Positions 31,883 through 40,674 of a stretch of 64,000 nt of DNA are shown in pieces; the first letter of the stretch is position 1, and each line of letters opens with the position of its first letter. Position numbers and translations under genes: made by a program. The notes under the pieces were generated by a model. The model saw only the letters and a program-made list of their open reading frames with translations. It did no database searches and was not told where the DNA came from. Where the stretch lies: assembly GCA_016192845.1 (NCBI GenBank), contig JACPTI010000077.1, positions 1 through 64,000 on the forward strand, written 5' to 3'. The stretch is from Acidobacteriota bacterium. GTDB lineage: Bacteria; Acidobacteriota; Vicinamibacteria; Vicinamibacterales; UBA2999.

Positions 31883-33012
31883 GAACGCGCGAGCTCGGGG
31901 TTCGGCTCGCTGAGCACTTCGAACGACAGGAAGTCGTCTTCGTAGAGCGCCTTCACCGTCATGCGGCCGAGTACCTTGTCGAGCTCATAGGGCGGAATGC
32001 CTCCGCCGGGAGACTTCATGACGATGTCCGCCGGGCCGAGGATGTGTCCAGGCGGAAGGTCGCGCGCCACGACCAGGCTCTTGCCCATCTTGATGATCGG
32101 CGCCTTTTCGCTCTCGTAGATCTTCTTCACGCCGTCGCCGAGCGCCCGGTACGTGCGCTCGAGGTCGCGCACCATCTTGCGCAGTCCGACCGGCTCCAGC
32201 GAGAACGCATGGTCGGTCCCCTTCATCGCGCGATTCAGCGTGAAGTGCTTCTCGACGATCCGCGCGCCGAGCACGTAGGCCGCCACCGGCATCGCGATCC
32301 CGTTGTCATGGCCGGAATAGCCGATCACCGCGCCGGGGAACCGCTCGCGGTACTGCTCCACCACCCGCAGGTCCAACTCCTCGAACGCCGCCGGGTACCC
32401 TGCCGTGCACTGCAGGATTGCCAGCTGCGGGTTGATCGGCATGATCGTGTCGTAGGCGCGCTGCACGTCTTCGATGAGCGCGCCGCCCGTCGAGAGGATC
32501 ATGGGCTTGCCGAACCGGGCCACGTGCTCGAGCAGCGGGGTGCTCTTGAGGTCGCCCGAGGCGATCTTGTACGCCGGCAGGTCGAGCGCCGCCAGGAAGT
32601 CGGCGCTCGCCATGTCGAAGGCGGTCGCGAAAAACTCGATCTCGAGCTCCCGGGCGTACCGCTGTAGTTCCTGGTATTCCTTCAGGCCGAATTCGAGGAA
32701 CTCGCGGTGCTCCCCGTACGTGGCGCCAAAGCTGTTCTCGTTGTCGTACGGCTTGTTGTACGCGGCGCGCGTGTAGAGGCCGCGGTTGTCGCGCTTCTGC
32801 AGCTTGACTGCATGCGCGCCGGCCAGCTTCGCCTCGCGGAACAGCTCGCGCGCCTTCTGCAGGCTCCCCTGATGGTTGTGGCCGATCTCCGCGATGACGT
32901 AGCACGGCGTGTGACCGCCGATTTCATGCCGCCCGATTCTCAGCGTTCCTGCCAAGGTTCCCGCTCCTACAACCGAACGACCGATCGCAGCTGCGCGACC
33001 AGCTGATCCCAC
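31879..33012 (-). CDS. neuB: N-acetylneuraminate synthase-like (NeuB) with C-terminal SAF domain; exact start uncertain
   Basis: YVIAEIGHNHQGSLQKARELFREAKLAGAHAVKLQKRDNRGLYT...KIASGDLKSTPLLEHVARFGKPMILSTG...LQCTAGYPA...IGYSGHDNGIAM. Confidence 0.92.
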   Translation of the reverse strand: MGSAGRAAAIGRSVVGAGTLAGTLRIGRHEIGGHTPCYVIAEIGHNHQGSLQKARELFREAKLAGAHAVKLQKRDNRGLYTRAAYNKPYDNENSFGATYGEHREFLEFGLKEYQELQRYARELEIEFFATAFDMASADFLAALDLPAYKIASGDLKSTPLLEHVARFGKPMILSTGGALIEDVQRAYDTIMPINPQLAILQCTAGYPAAFEELDLRVVEQYRERFPGAVIGYSGHDNGIAMPVAAYVLGARIVEKHFTLNRAMKGTDHAFSLEPVGLRKMVRDLERTYRALGDGVKKIYESEKAPIIKMGKSLVVARDLPPGHILGPADIVMKSPGGGIPPYELDKVLGRMTVKALYEDDFLSFEVLSEPNPELARS

Positions 33013-33893
33013 CCGTAGCGGGTGTGCGCGATGTCGCGGGCCGCCAGGCCGATGCGCCGCGTCTCATCGAGGTCCGGCAGCCGGTCGCAGCAGTTGATGT
33101 CGATCACGTTTCTCATGTGCACGAGACCCGCCGGCGAGTGACCGTCCAGGTTCGTGATGACCGCACAGCCGCTTTCCATCGCGGCGTTCACCGTCGTGTT
33201 GTTCGCGCGCAGCCCCTTCTCGAAGAAGGCCGCGATGTACGTGCAGTCAATCAGATGGTTGTACACCGCGGTATCGGACAGATAGCCCATGAAGTACACA
33301 TGACGGTCGAAGATCGACTGGAGCTCCTCGAACCGGACGACGAACGACCCGTCGAAGCTCGTGTTCTCGTGGAGCGCCGTGGAGACGTACACCGAATAGC
33401 TCTTGCCCGTCGCCTCCAGCAGGTCGCGCAGCCGGCGGTACAAGGGCACGCGGATCTTGTGGGCCATCCCGAAGGTGAACACCGAGAGATCGGTGCGCTG
33501 GTACCGCTGCGGACCGAGAATCGTGCCCGGGCAGAACATCTCCTGCAGATCGGGACGCGCCGGGCGGAGCGTCCGGGCGAGCTCCGCGTTGGCGACCGAG
33601 ACGCGCGCCGCCGCCGCCAGCAGCCGCTGCTCGACGGGGGTGCCGTCGAACGCGTGCAGGAACAGTTCGAAGCACCCCGCATGCGCGCGGCCCCAGGCAT
33701 CGAGGTCGGCGGCGTCCGATTCACTGAACTCCGACAGCTTGATCGAGAGCAGCGGACGCCGGTACCGGGTCAGCGCGCCGTCGCGGATGCCCACCACGGG
33801 CAGGCCGAGATGCCGCGCCAGGATCATGTTGAACTTGGCGATCCCACACGTCCACGGATTCAGGTGGTACCCGGCAACACAGTCAATCATCAC
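32967..33893 (-). CDS. Putative glycosyltransferase (GT-B-like)
   Basis: MIDCVAGYHLNPWTCGIAKFNMILARHLGLPVVG...FFEKGLRANNTTVNAAMESGCAVITNLDGHSPAGL...ARDIAHTRYGWDQLV. Confidence 0.65.
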   Translation of the reverse strand: MMIDCVAGYHLNPWTCGIAKFNMILARHLGLPVVGIRDGALTRYRRPLLSIKLSEFSESDAADLDAWGRAHAGCFELFLHAFDGTPVEQRLLAAAARVSVANAELARTLRPARPDLQEMFCPGTILGPQRYQRTDLSVFTFGMAHKIRVPLYRRLRDLLEATGKSYSVYVSTALHENTSFDGSFVVRFEELQSIFDRHVYFMGYLSDTAVYNHLIDCTYIAAFFEKGLRANNTTVNAAMESGCAVITNLDGHSPAGLVHMRNVIDINCCDRLPDLDETRRIGLAARDIAHTRYGWDQLVAQLRSVVRL

Positions 33894-33911
33894 GCCTCAG
33901 GCGCAGCAATG

Positions 33912-33975
33912 GTAGCGAAGCTTCGCCTCAAACCGCCGAGTCACGGCACCTGCGAGACAGGCGAATCTTCGCTAC
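33912..33975. repeat. 17-bp inverted repeat GTAGCGAAGCTTCGCCT/AGGCGAATCTTCGCTAC
   Basis: 33912-33928 pairs with 33959-33975 at 16/17; upstream of the gene starting at 33893. Confidence 0.85.
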
Positions 33976-34026
33976 TAGTGGAGCGGCCTATTCTACCGCA
34001 CGTCGCGAGACGGCGGGCCGAAAGCC

Positions 34027-34130
34027 GGGGCCCCCATCGCGCCCGCGCGATGCGGGGTCCCCACCGCGCACGCCTGCGCGGTGGGGTGCTGGTGGGGTGG
34101 CGTCGCGCGGACTTTGCGCGTTGGGGTGCC
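34027..34130. repeat. Element C, copy 3
   Basis: GGGGCCCCCATCGCGC...GGGGTCCCCACCGCGCACGCCTGCGCGGTGGGGTGC...TTGGGGTGCC. Confidence 0.8.
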
Positions 34131-34132
34131 AT

Positions 34133-35854
34133 TCAGACGAAACATGGAAGCCCGAGCCTCGCGTCCATACGGGCCGCTTTGCGGTCGACGGCCACCAGCA
34201 CACGGAACCGCGGCCGGTCGTCGACGGTGATCACGCCGGCGTCGCGGTACCGTGCGGCGAGGTACCGCGAAACCAGGGGGTACTGTTCGTCGAAGTAGCC
34301 AAGCTCCTCGATGTCGGCGATCACGACCGGCACCGACTCGCGTGAGAGCCGCTCGAGCGCGCGTCGCTGAAACGCCTCCGAGGTGTAGAGCGACAGCTTG
34401 AACATCGCCTGGCCGGCCGCGAAACGGCGCCTCGCGAACACGTGGATCTCGTGAACCGGTCCGATCCCGAGCACGCGATCGTCGGGACCCGTGCACTCGG
34501 CGACGTACCGGGCGGCGCGCAGCGTGCCCACTGCGTCGGCGTCGGTCCAGACGGCCGGCGGGACGCGCGCCAGTTCATCGCGCACCGCGCGATACCGCCG
34601 TACCGTTTCCTCCCAGGAGTCGGAGAGACCACCGGTGTCGAGCTCGCGGGCAACCTCGGAGAGCACCGAGCTTGTGCCGAGGGCGACGACGAGCAACGCG
34701 ATCGGCGCCGCCACGACGGTCCGGCGGACGATCGTGGACGTCCAGAGCGGCGCGGCCCCGGCAACCCAGGCTGCCAGCAGCACGACGGCGACGACGCCGT
34801 CGCCGAAGCGCTCGGCGAGGTTCGCGCGAAGAAACGACATGTTCACGAACACCGTCATGACGAGCAGGCCGATCGCGGTGGCGCGGGCGTCCCGCGTGGG
34901 CCGTGGTCCATGCCGCGACGCGAGGCGGCCCAGCAGCACGGCGCCCGCGACGACCGGCACCGCCCAGAACACGTAGTACGTCACCACTTCCAGATTCGAG
35001 CGCGCGAACGGCGCCGACGGATCCAGTGGCGGGAGCCTGAGATTTGTTCGAGCCTGCTCGGCCGCCACGGTGGCGGCGGCGTCGCGGACGTACTGCGGCA
35101 GCCCCTCGTACACCTGAATCCACACGGCGGACGGCAGCAGGCACACGACCGTCAGCGCCACATAGACCGCGGCGTGCCGGGCCGCGAGCCGCCATCGATC
35201 GGGATCCCGCGCCAGGAGTGCGGCGATGACGGCGCCAGCGACGTAGATCCCGAGGTCGTGGCGGAACAGCCCAGCCGCGGCAGTGACGAGAGCGGCCAGG
35301 CCGAGCCGCACCGGCGTCGGCCGCAGGGCGGACGCGCGGACCAGCCACAGACCGAGAGCCAGCGCCAGCACCTTCGGGTAGTTGTACAGCTTCGGTACCG
35401 TGGTGACCGCCACCGCCGTCGCGACGAGCGCCACCGACCATCGCCTGGACAGATCGAGCGCGAGGACGAATACGAGGGCGTGGGCGAGCGCCAGCAGGCC
35501 GACGGCGAGGTACGCCTCCGACAGCAGCGTGCGCCCGCCGAGCTGCTGCGCCCAGGCAGATACCGCGTAGGTGAGCGCCGGCCACGCGCCCCGCAGCTCG
35601 GCGTCGGCGAAGTCGCGCAGCGGCTGCTCGCCCGCGAGCAGGCTGTCGGCGCGAACGAGGTAGATGAAGTGATCGTTGTCGAAGCCGCCCAGCGAGCTGC
35701 CGAGCGCGTTGAAGCGGAAGAGGAACGCCATGGCGGCGACGGCGCACGCGCCCGCAGCGGCCAGAGCGATCTGGCGGGCGTTCCACCACCGTCGTCCGGC
35801 GGCATCGGGCGCGCGCGTGGCCGCTGCCCGTGGATCAGCAGCGCCAGCCGACAT
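34133..35854 (-). CDS. Integral membrane protein, GT39/ArnT-like
   Basis: Multiple hydrophobic helices; GGFDNDHFIYLVRADSLLAGEQPLRDFADAELRGAWPALTYAVSAWAQQLGG. Confidence 0.6.
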   Translation of the reverse strand: MSAGAADPRAAATRAPDAAGRRWWNARQIALAAAGACAVAAMAFLFRFNALGSSLGGFDNDHFIYLVRADSLLAGEQPLRDFADAELRGAWPALTYAVSAWAQQLGGRTLLSEAYLAVGLLALAHALVFVLALDLSRRWSVALVATAVAVTTVPKLYNYPKVLALALGLWLVRASALRPTPVRLGLAALVTAAAGLFRHDLGIYVAGAVIAALLARDPDRWRLAARHAAVYVALTVVCLLPSAVWIQVYEGLPQYVRDAAATVAAEQARTNLRLPPLDPSAPFARSNLEVVTYYVFWAVPVVAGAVLLGRLASRHGPRPTRDARATAIGLLVMTVFVNMSFLRANLAERFGDGVVAVVLLAAWVAGAAPLWTSTIVRRTVVAAPIALLVVALGTSSVLSEVARELDTGGLSDSWEETVRRYRAVRDELARVPPAVWTDADAVGTLRAARYVAECTGPDDRVLGIGPVHEIHVFARRRFAAGQAMFKLSLYTSEAFQRRALERLSRESVPVVIADIEELGYFDEQYPLVSRYLAARYRDAGVITVDDRPRFRVLVAVDRKAARMDARLGLPCFV

Positions 35855-36923
35855 CGATACGGCGGAGCGCCCGGAGGTCGAGCGAAGTGAACTCGGCCGC
35901 TCCGACGCGGGCGCCCGCGAGACGCGCGATCATCAGATGCGGCCGCAGCAGGGCGTCGTCGGCGTAGACGGCGACCGTGGGCACCCCCATGAACGGGGCG
36001 AGCCACGCCAGACCGCCGCAGGTGCCGAGGAAATACCTGGCGTGGGCGGCCAGCGCCGACTGCACGCCCAGGTTCGTGCGCGGCGTCATCCATTCGCGGG
36101 CGCTGCGCACACCCGGGATGTCGTCGAACGTGTAGTCACGATGATCGTCGACCGCCAGGCCGGTCTCCAGCACGACGACCGGTGTCCGCGCGGCGACCGT
36201 GCGCACGAGCGACCGGAGCATCTCGACGTTCTCGTCCGTCTCAGGAAGGGCCGTGCCGCTGTAGAACTTGACCGCCACGTATTCTTCCGGCAGATCCGCA
36301 AGCGCAGGACGTGGCGGCTTCGGCATCGCCGCGAAATCGGCGCGTGTGAGGAGAAAATCGACCGGCAGGTTCCCCTGCCAGACCTCGCGAAACAGCCGGA
36401 ACAGCAGCGACGGGTGAAGGACGGCGGCCGGCGACGCCCCGTCGACCCGCTGCAGGAGCCACTGGTCGAGCGGGCCGGGACGCGACTGCTTCCTCCCGCC
36501 GCCCTCCTCCGCCATCTGGCGTGCCTCGTTGCGGGCGGTGAGCTCGCCGGGCGAGAGGAGGTCGAACAGGTCGACATACCGCGCCGCGATGCCGTCGTAC
36601 CAGTGCTCGACGCCGCCGCGCGACACCACGGTGAGACGTTCCGGCGCCACGCGGTACCGGTCCTCCACCCAGCGGAGGAACGGCAGCCAGTACAGCGCCT
36701 CATAGCCGACCTCGCCCAGCCATGGGCCGGCGACGATCGGATGGCGGCCAGAGACGAGGCGCACAATCTCCTGCTCGACCTCGTGCGCGGCCGCGAGCAT
36801 CGCGCGGTGCTCGGCCGCGCGCGTGCGGCGGCGCGCCAGGCGCACGAGCGGCTTGTGGATGCCCAGCAGGCGCACGATCGCCTTGCGGCTCAGGTTGCCG
36901 ACGGCCGTTGCGAGTTGGGGCAC
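35835..36923 (-). CDS. G1-family GT-B-like protein, copy 1
   Basis: HPIVAGPWLGEVGYEALYWLPFLRWVEDRYRVAPERLTVVSRGGVEHWYDGIAARY...NLGVQSALAAHARYFLGTCGGLAWLAPFMGV. Confidence 0.75.
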   Translation of the reverse strand: MPQLATAVGNLSRKAIVRLLGIHKPLVRLARRRTRAAEHRAMLAAAHEVEQEIVRLVSGRHPIVAGPWLGEVGYEALYWLPFLRWVEDRYRVAPERLTVVSRGGVEHWYDGIAARYVDLFDLLSPGELTARNEARQMAEEGGGRKQSRPGPLDQWLLQRVDGASPAAVLHPSLLFRLFREVWQGNLPVDFLLTRADFAAMPKPPRPALADLPEEYVAVKFYSGTALPETDENVEMLRSLVRTVAARTPVVVLETGLAVDDHRDYTFDDIPGVRSAREWMTPRTNLGVQSALAAHARYFLGTCGGLAWLAPFMGVPTVAVYADDALLRPHLMIARLAGARVGAAEFTSLDLRALRRIDVGWRC

Positions 36924-36933
36924 GAAGATGTCG

Positions 36934-38052
36934 TTACGCCGGAGCCGCGGCGGGGATGCCGGTGCGAATGACGTCCGCGACGATCTCGATCTGCCGTTCC
37001 GTCAGCTCCGGGAACATCGGCAGCGACAGCACCTCGGCGGCCAGCCGCTCGGCCACGGGAAAGTCGCCGCGGCGGTAGCCCAGATCGCGGTAGGCGGGCT
37101 GGAGGTGCACGGGAACCGGATAGTGGACGGCCGTCTGCACGCCGGCGTCGGCGAGCCGGGCCTGCAGCGCGTCGCGCCGCGCCGCGCGGACCGCATAGAC
37201 GTGAAACACGTGGCGCACGCCGTCGCGAGCGCGCGGCACCGCCACGGCGGTGTCGCTCAGGCACCGGGCGTACGACGCCGCATGCGCGCGCCGCGCCTCG
37301 GTCCAGCGCTCGAGATGGCGCAGCTTCACCTCGAGCACGGCGCCCTGCAGACCGTCCATCCGGTAGTTGAAGCCGCGCACCGCGTGCGTATACCGCGTCT
37401 GCTCGCCCCAGCTCCGCAGGAGCCGGACGCGCGCCGCCAGCCCGGGATCGCTGGTCACGACAGCGCCCCCCTCGCCGCAGGCGCCGAGATTCTTGGTCGG
37501 ATAGAAGCTGAAGCAGCCGAGCGTGCCCATCGATCCGCACCGGCGGCCGCGGTAGTCCGCGCCGTGCGCCTGGCACGCATCCTCGACGACGGCGATCCCG
37601 CGGCGGCCGGCGATCTCGAGAATCGGATCCATGTCGGCGGGCTGGCCGTAGAGATGAACGGGGACGATCGCCGTGGTCCGCGGCGTGACGGCAGCCTCGA
37701 GGCGTGCCGGATCCATCGTGCAGTACGTGTCGTCGACATCCACGAACACCGGCTTCGCGCCCGCGCACTCGATGGCGGCGACGGTCGCGACGAAGGTGAA
37801 CGGCACCGTGATGACCTCGTCGCCCGGCGATACGCCCGCCGCCAGCAGCGCCAGGTGCAGCGCGCTCGTGCCGCTGTTGACGCCAACCGCTTCCGCGGCG
37901 CCGCAGTACGCCGCAAACGCCCGCTCGAAGCTCGACACCGCCGGCCCCAGCGCACACTGCCCGCTGTCGAGGACACGCTCCACGGCCGCGTCGATGTCGG
38001 CCTTGATCGACCGGTACTGGGCCTGGAGGTCGACGAGCGGAACGCGGGTCAT
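36934..38052 (-). CDS. DegT/DnrJ/EryC1/StrS sugar aminotransferase
   Basis: RVPLVDLQAQYRSIKADIDAAVERVLDSGQCALGPAVSSFERAFAAYCG...VPVHLYGQPADMDPI...AVVEDACQAHGADYRGRRCGSMGTLGCFSFYPTKNLGACGEGGAVVT. Confidence 0.95.
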   Translation of the reverse strand: MTRVPLVDLQAQYRSIKADIDAAVERVLDSGQCALGPAVSSFERAFAAYCGAAEAVGVNSGTSALHLALLAAGVSPGDEVITVPFTFVATVAAIECAGAKPVFVDVDDTYCTMDPARLEAAVTPRTTAIVPVHLYGQPADMDPILEIAGRRGIAVVEDACQAHGADYRGRRCGSMGTLGCFSFYPTKNLGACGEGGAVVTSDPGLAARVRLLRSWGEQTRYTHAVRGFNYRMDGLQGAVLEVKLRHLERWTEARRAHAASYARCLSDTAVAVPRARDGVRHVFHVYAVRAARRDALQARLADAGVQTAVHYPVPVHLQPAYRDLGYRRGDFPVAERLAAEVLSLPMFPELTERQIEIVADVIRTGIPAAAPA

Positions 38053-38711
38053 ACCTTCTCCAGCACGAGCACGCGCCCCTTCTTGCCCCAGTCCATTCGG
38101 GCCTCCAGGTCGGGCCGCGACCGGCATCCCTCGAGGACGAACAGCAGGCGCAGCAGGTCCTTGTTGAGGAGCGTGATGTGCGTCGGATCGACGTCGAACT
38201 GCGTGGTGAAGTCGAGCAGGCTCGCCGGTTGCGGATGGAAGCGCGTGGTGACGTAGATGAACTTCGAGGTCATGCGGGCCATGTTGGCGACCGCCTGCCG
38301 CACCTGGAGCACGGTCAGGTGCTCGAGCACTTCGCGACAGACGACCAGGTCGTACGCGTTGGCCGGCTTGAGCGTCGGGTCGGTGACCTGCCCGATGGTG
38401 ATGCGATCGCGCACCTCCGGGGTGGCCAGGCGCCTGCTGCTCTCGGCGAAGTCGATCCCCTCGACGTCGACGCCGATCTCCCAGAGCAGGTGCATCAACG
38501 CACCGGGGCCGCAGCCGAGGTCGAGCACCTTCTCCGGCTGGAACACCTCCTTGATGAGAAACGGGTTCTTCGCCTCGATCCGGCGCCGCGTCTCCAGCGA
38601 GTAGTTGTTGCCTTCGGCGCGCCAGTCGCCCGTCCAGTACTCGGTGTCGTAGTGCCCGGACGCGACGGCCTGCTGCTCGTGCACCCGCGCTTCAAACTCG
38701 TGGATGTTCAT
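38049..38711 (-). CDS. Class I SAM-dependent methyltransferase
   Basis: EKVLDLGCGPGALMHLLWEIGVDVEGIDFAESSR...YDLVVCREVLEHLTV. Confidence 0.88.
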   Translation of the reverse strand: MNIHEFEARVHEQQAVASGHYDTEYWTGDWRAEGNNYSLETRRRIEAKNPFLIKEVFQPEKVLDLGCGPGALMHLLWEIGVDVEGIDFAESSRRLATPEVRDRITIGQVTDPTLKPANAYDLVVCREVLEHLTVLQVRQAVANMARMTSKFIYVTTRFHPQPASLLDFTTQFDVDPTHITLLNKDLLRLLFVLEGCRSRPDLEARMDWGKKGRVLVLEKV

Positions 38712-38715
38712 CTTC

Positions 38716-39091
38716 GGACCGCTATACGGCTCCTATTTCCTGACACCGGTTGCGTTGGCGCAGTCGTGGCGCGAATCCGGCTCCGGTCGCCGGACCGCGC
38801 TGCGAGGACGCTGCAGGCCGCTGGCCGGCCAGCTCCGTGAGCTGGCCTGGTCCCCCGAGTCTTCTCGCGCGGTCGGGCGATCGGGATCGGCGACCTCCGA
38901 ACGGTTTCGCGCCACAACTGCGCCAACACAACGCCCGGGGGATTAACGAAGATCTTGTAACCGCTCCGCGTCCTGAGGTCCGAGCCGTATAGCGGTCCTA
39001 GGCGCGCGGAGCGCGCCAAGCAGATACTGCCAACCAGCCAAGGGCTCGGCTCGCACACAACGGGATATCAAGGGCGAGCCCTTGGCCGGTT
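38716..39091 (+). repeat. Element A2: three-hairpin repeat, copy 2, with element B2 in the H1 loop
   Basis: H1 38716-38731/38983-38998 (16 bp, perfect); H2 39001-39017; H3 39032-39048/39075-39091 (16/17). Confidence 0.9.
38754..38927. repeat. Element B2: 174-bp interrupted palindrome
   Basis: Arms 38754-38775/38906-38927 (21/22); inner 38785-38792/38888-38895 and 38793-38800/38867-38874; central GGCCAGCTC-CGT-GAGCTGGCC at 38827-38847. Confidence 0.88.
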
Positions 39092-39523
39092 CTGCTGCTC
39101 GGCAAACTGCTCGAGGATCCGGCTGGAGGAGTCGAGCACCGTATCCAGATAGACGATCTCGATGCCGTGCTCGCGGCAGATGGCGACCTGCTCGGCCGGC
39201 AGCCGCCCGTCCCAGTCCTTCCCCTTCACGTAGTAGCGCGGCTGAAGCTCGCGCAACACGGTTTCCGTGTCGAACGGGTTGACGTGCGTGTATGTGATGT
39301 ATCGGATGGCATCGACGATCGCCGCACGCTGGTCTTCCGGCAGCAGCGGCGGGTGCTTGGTCCGCACGTACTCGTCGCACGCGACGTTGCACAGGAGCGG
39401 CACGCCCAGCGCGGCCGCCGCCCGGAAATACTCGATATGGCCGCGGTGCAGCGGATCGAAGGCGCCGTCCACCATCGCGACGCGGCCCCGGTACGCCTTG
39501 AGCGCCTCGAACGCGACGATCAC
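39068..39523 (-). CDS. Cytidylyltransferase-like nucleotidyltransferase (GTG start)
   Basis: GRVAMVDGAFDPLHRGHIEYFRAAAALGVPLLCNVACDEYVRTKHPPLLPEDQRAAIVDAI...YVKGKDWDGRLP. Confidence 0.88.
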   Translation of the reverse strand: MIVAFEALKAYRGRVAMVDGAFDPLHRGHIEYFRAAAALGVPLLCNVACDEYVRTKHPPLLPEDQRAAIVDAIRYITYTHVNPFDTETVLRELQPRYYVKGKDWDGRLPAEQVAICREHGIEIVYLDTVLDSSSRILEQFAEQQNRPRARP

Positions 39524-40656
39524 GACCGGACCAGCAGCCCCTTCTCGCTCAGCTCGTCGAGCGCCCGGTCGAAGAAGTCGACCGCCACGTCCGGCGTCGT
39601 GCGCGCCCACTCAATCAGTTCCGCGAACCCCTTCTCGAGCGACACCTTGGGCCGGAAGCCGAGCGTCGCGACCGCCCTCGAGATGTCGGCGGTGTTGTGC
39701 CGGATGTCGAACCGGCGGCCCGTCTGCGTGACGAGCGGCTCGATATCGGTGCCCAGCAGGCGATTGAGCAGCCGCGCGATCTCGAGAATCGTCACGGTCT
39801 CGCCGGAGCCAACGTTCACGGGCAGGAAATCCGCGCCGCTCTTCTCGAGCATCAGCACCAGGCAGTCGACGGCGTCATGAATCGACACGAAGTCGCGGAG
39901 CTGGCCGCCGTCCTCGAAGACCACCGGCTGCCGCCCGTTCAGCAGACGGCTCAGCCAGATCGCGGCGACGCCCGCGTACGGATTGCTCAGGCTCTGGCGC
40001 GGCCCGTACACGTTGAAGAACCGCGGCGCGACGGCCGGAATGCCGTACGTCTTCCCGATGAGCAGCACCATCTCCTCCTGGTGGTACTTCGTCATCGAGT
40101 AGATGTTGTCGCGGTACAGCGGCTTGTCTTCCGGCGTCGCAATCGAGACGACGCCCGCGCGGCACACGGGGCAGCGCTGTTCCCAGTCGCGCGCCGCCAG
40201 CTGCGCTTCCGGACGGATCGGCGGCGCCACGACGCCATGGGCCTCGCACCGGTAGGCGCCCTCGCCGTAGACGCCAATGGACGAGGCCACGAGCACCTTC
40301 TGCACGCGATGTTTTGCGTTCACCAGGATATCGAGCAGCAGCGCGGTGCCGCGGGTGTTCACGTCCACGTAGCGGTCGATCTGATACATGCTCTGGCCGA
40401 CGCTCACGGCGGCGGCAAAGTGCACGACCGCGTCGGCCGCGAGGACGAGCGGCTCGAGCACCGACCGATCGCGCACGTCGCCGCGCACGTACGCCGCCCG
40501 CGGGTTGGCGTACGACGGCCACGCGCCCGACCGGTGCACCTGCGGCTCGAGGTTGTCGAGCACCGTCACGCGGTACGCGCGAGCCACCAGCGCGTCGACG
40601 AGGTGCGAGCCGATATAGCCGGCGCCTCCCGTCACGAGAATGGTCCTCATTTCCAC
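39520..40656 (-). CDS. NAD-dependent sugar epimerase/dehydratase (GalE-like)
   Basis: RTILVTGGAGYIGSHLVDALVARAYRVTVLDNLE...YSMTKYHQEEMVLLIGKTYGIPAVAPRFFNVYGPRQ. Confidence 0.93.
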   Translation of the reverse strand: MEMRTILVTGGAGYIGSHLVDALVARAYRVTVLDNLEPQVHRSGAWPSYANPRAAYVRGDVRDRSVLEPLVLAADAVVHFAAAVSVGQSMYQIDRYVDVNTRGTALLLDILVNAKHRVQKVLVASSIGVYGEGAYRCEAHGVVAPPIRPEAQLAARDWEQRCPVCRAGVVSIATPEDKPLYRDNIYSMTKYHQEEMVLLIGKTYGIPAVAPRFFNVYGPRQSLSNPYAGVAAIWLSRLLNGRQPVVFEDGGQLRDFVSIHDAVDCLVLMLEKSGADFLPVNVGSGETVTILEIARLLNRLLGTDIEPLVTQTGRRFDIRHNTADISRAVATLGFRPKVSLEKGFAELIEWARTTPDVAVDFFDRALDELSEKGLLVRS

Positions 40657-40674
40657 TCCTGTCGGCTGTCGGGG

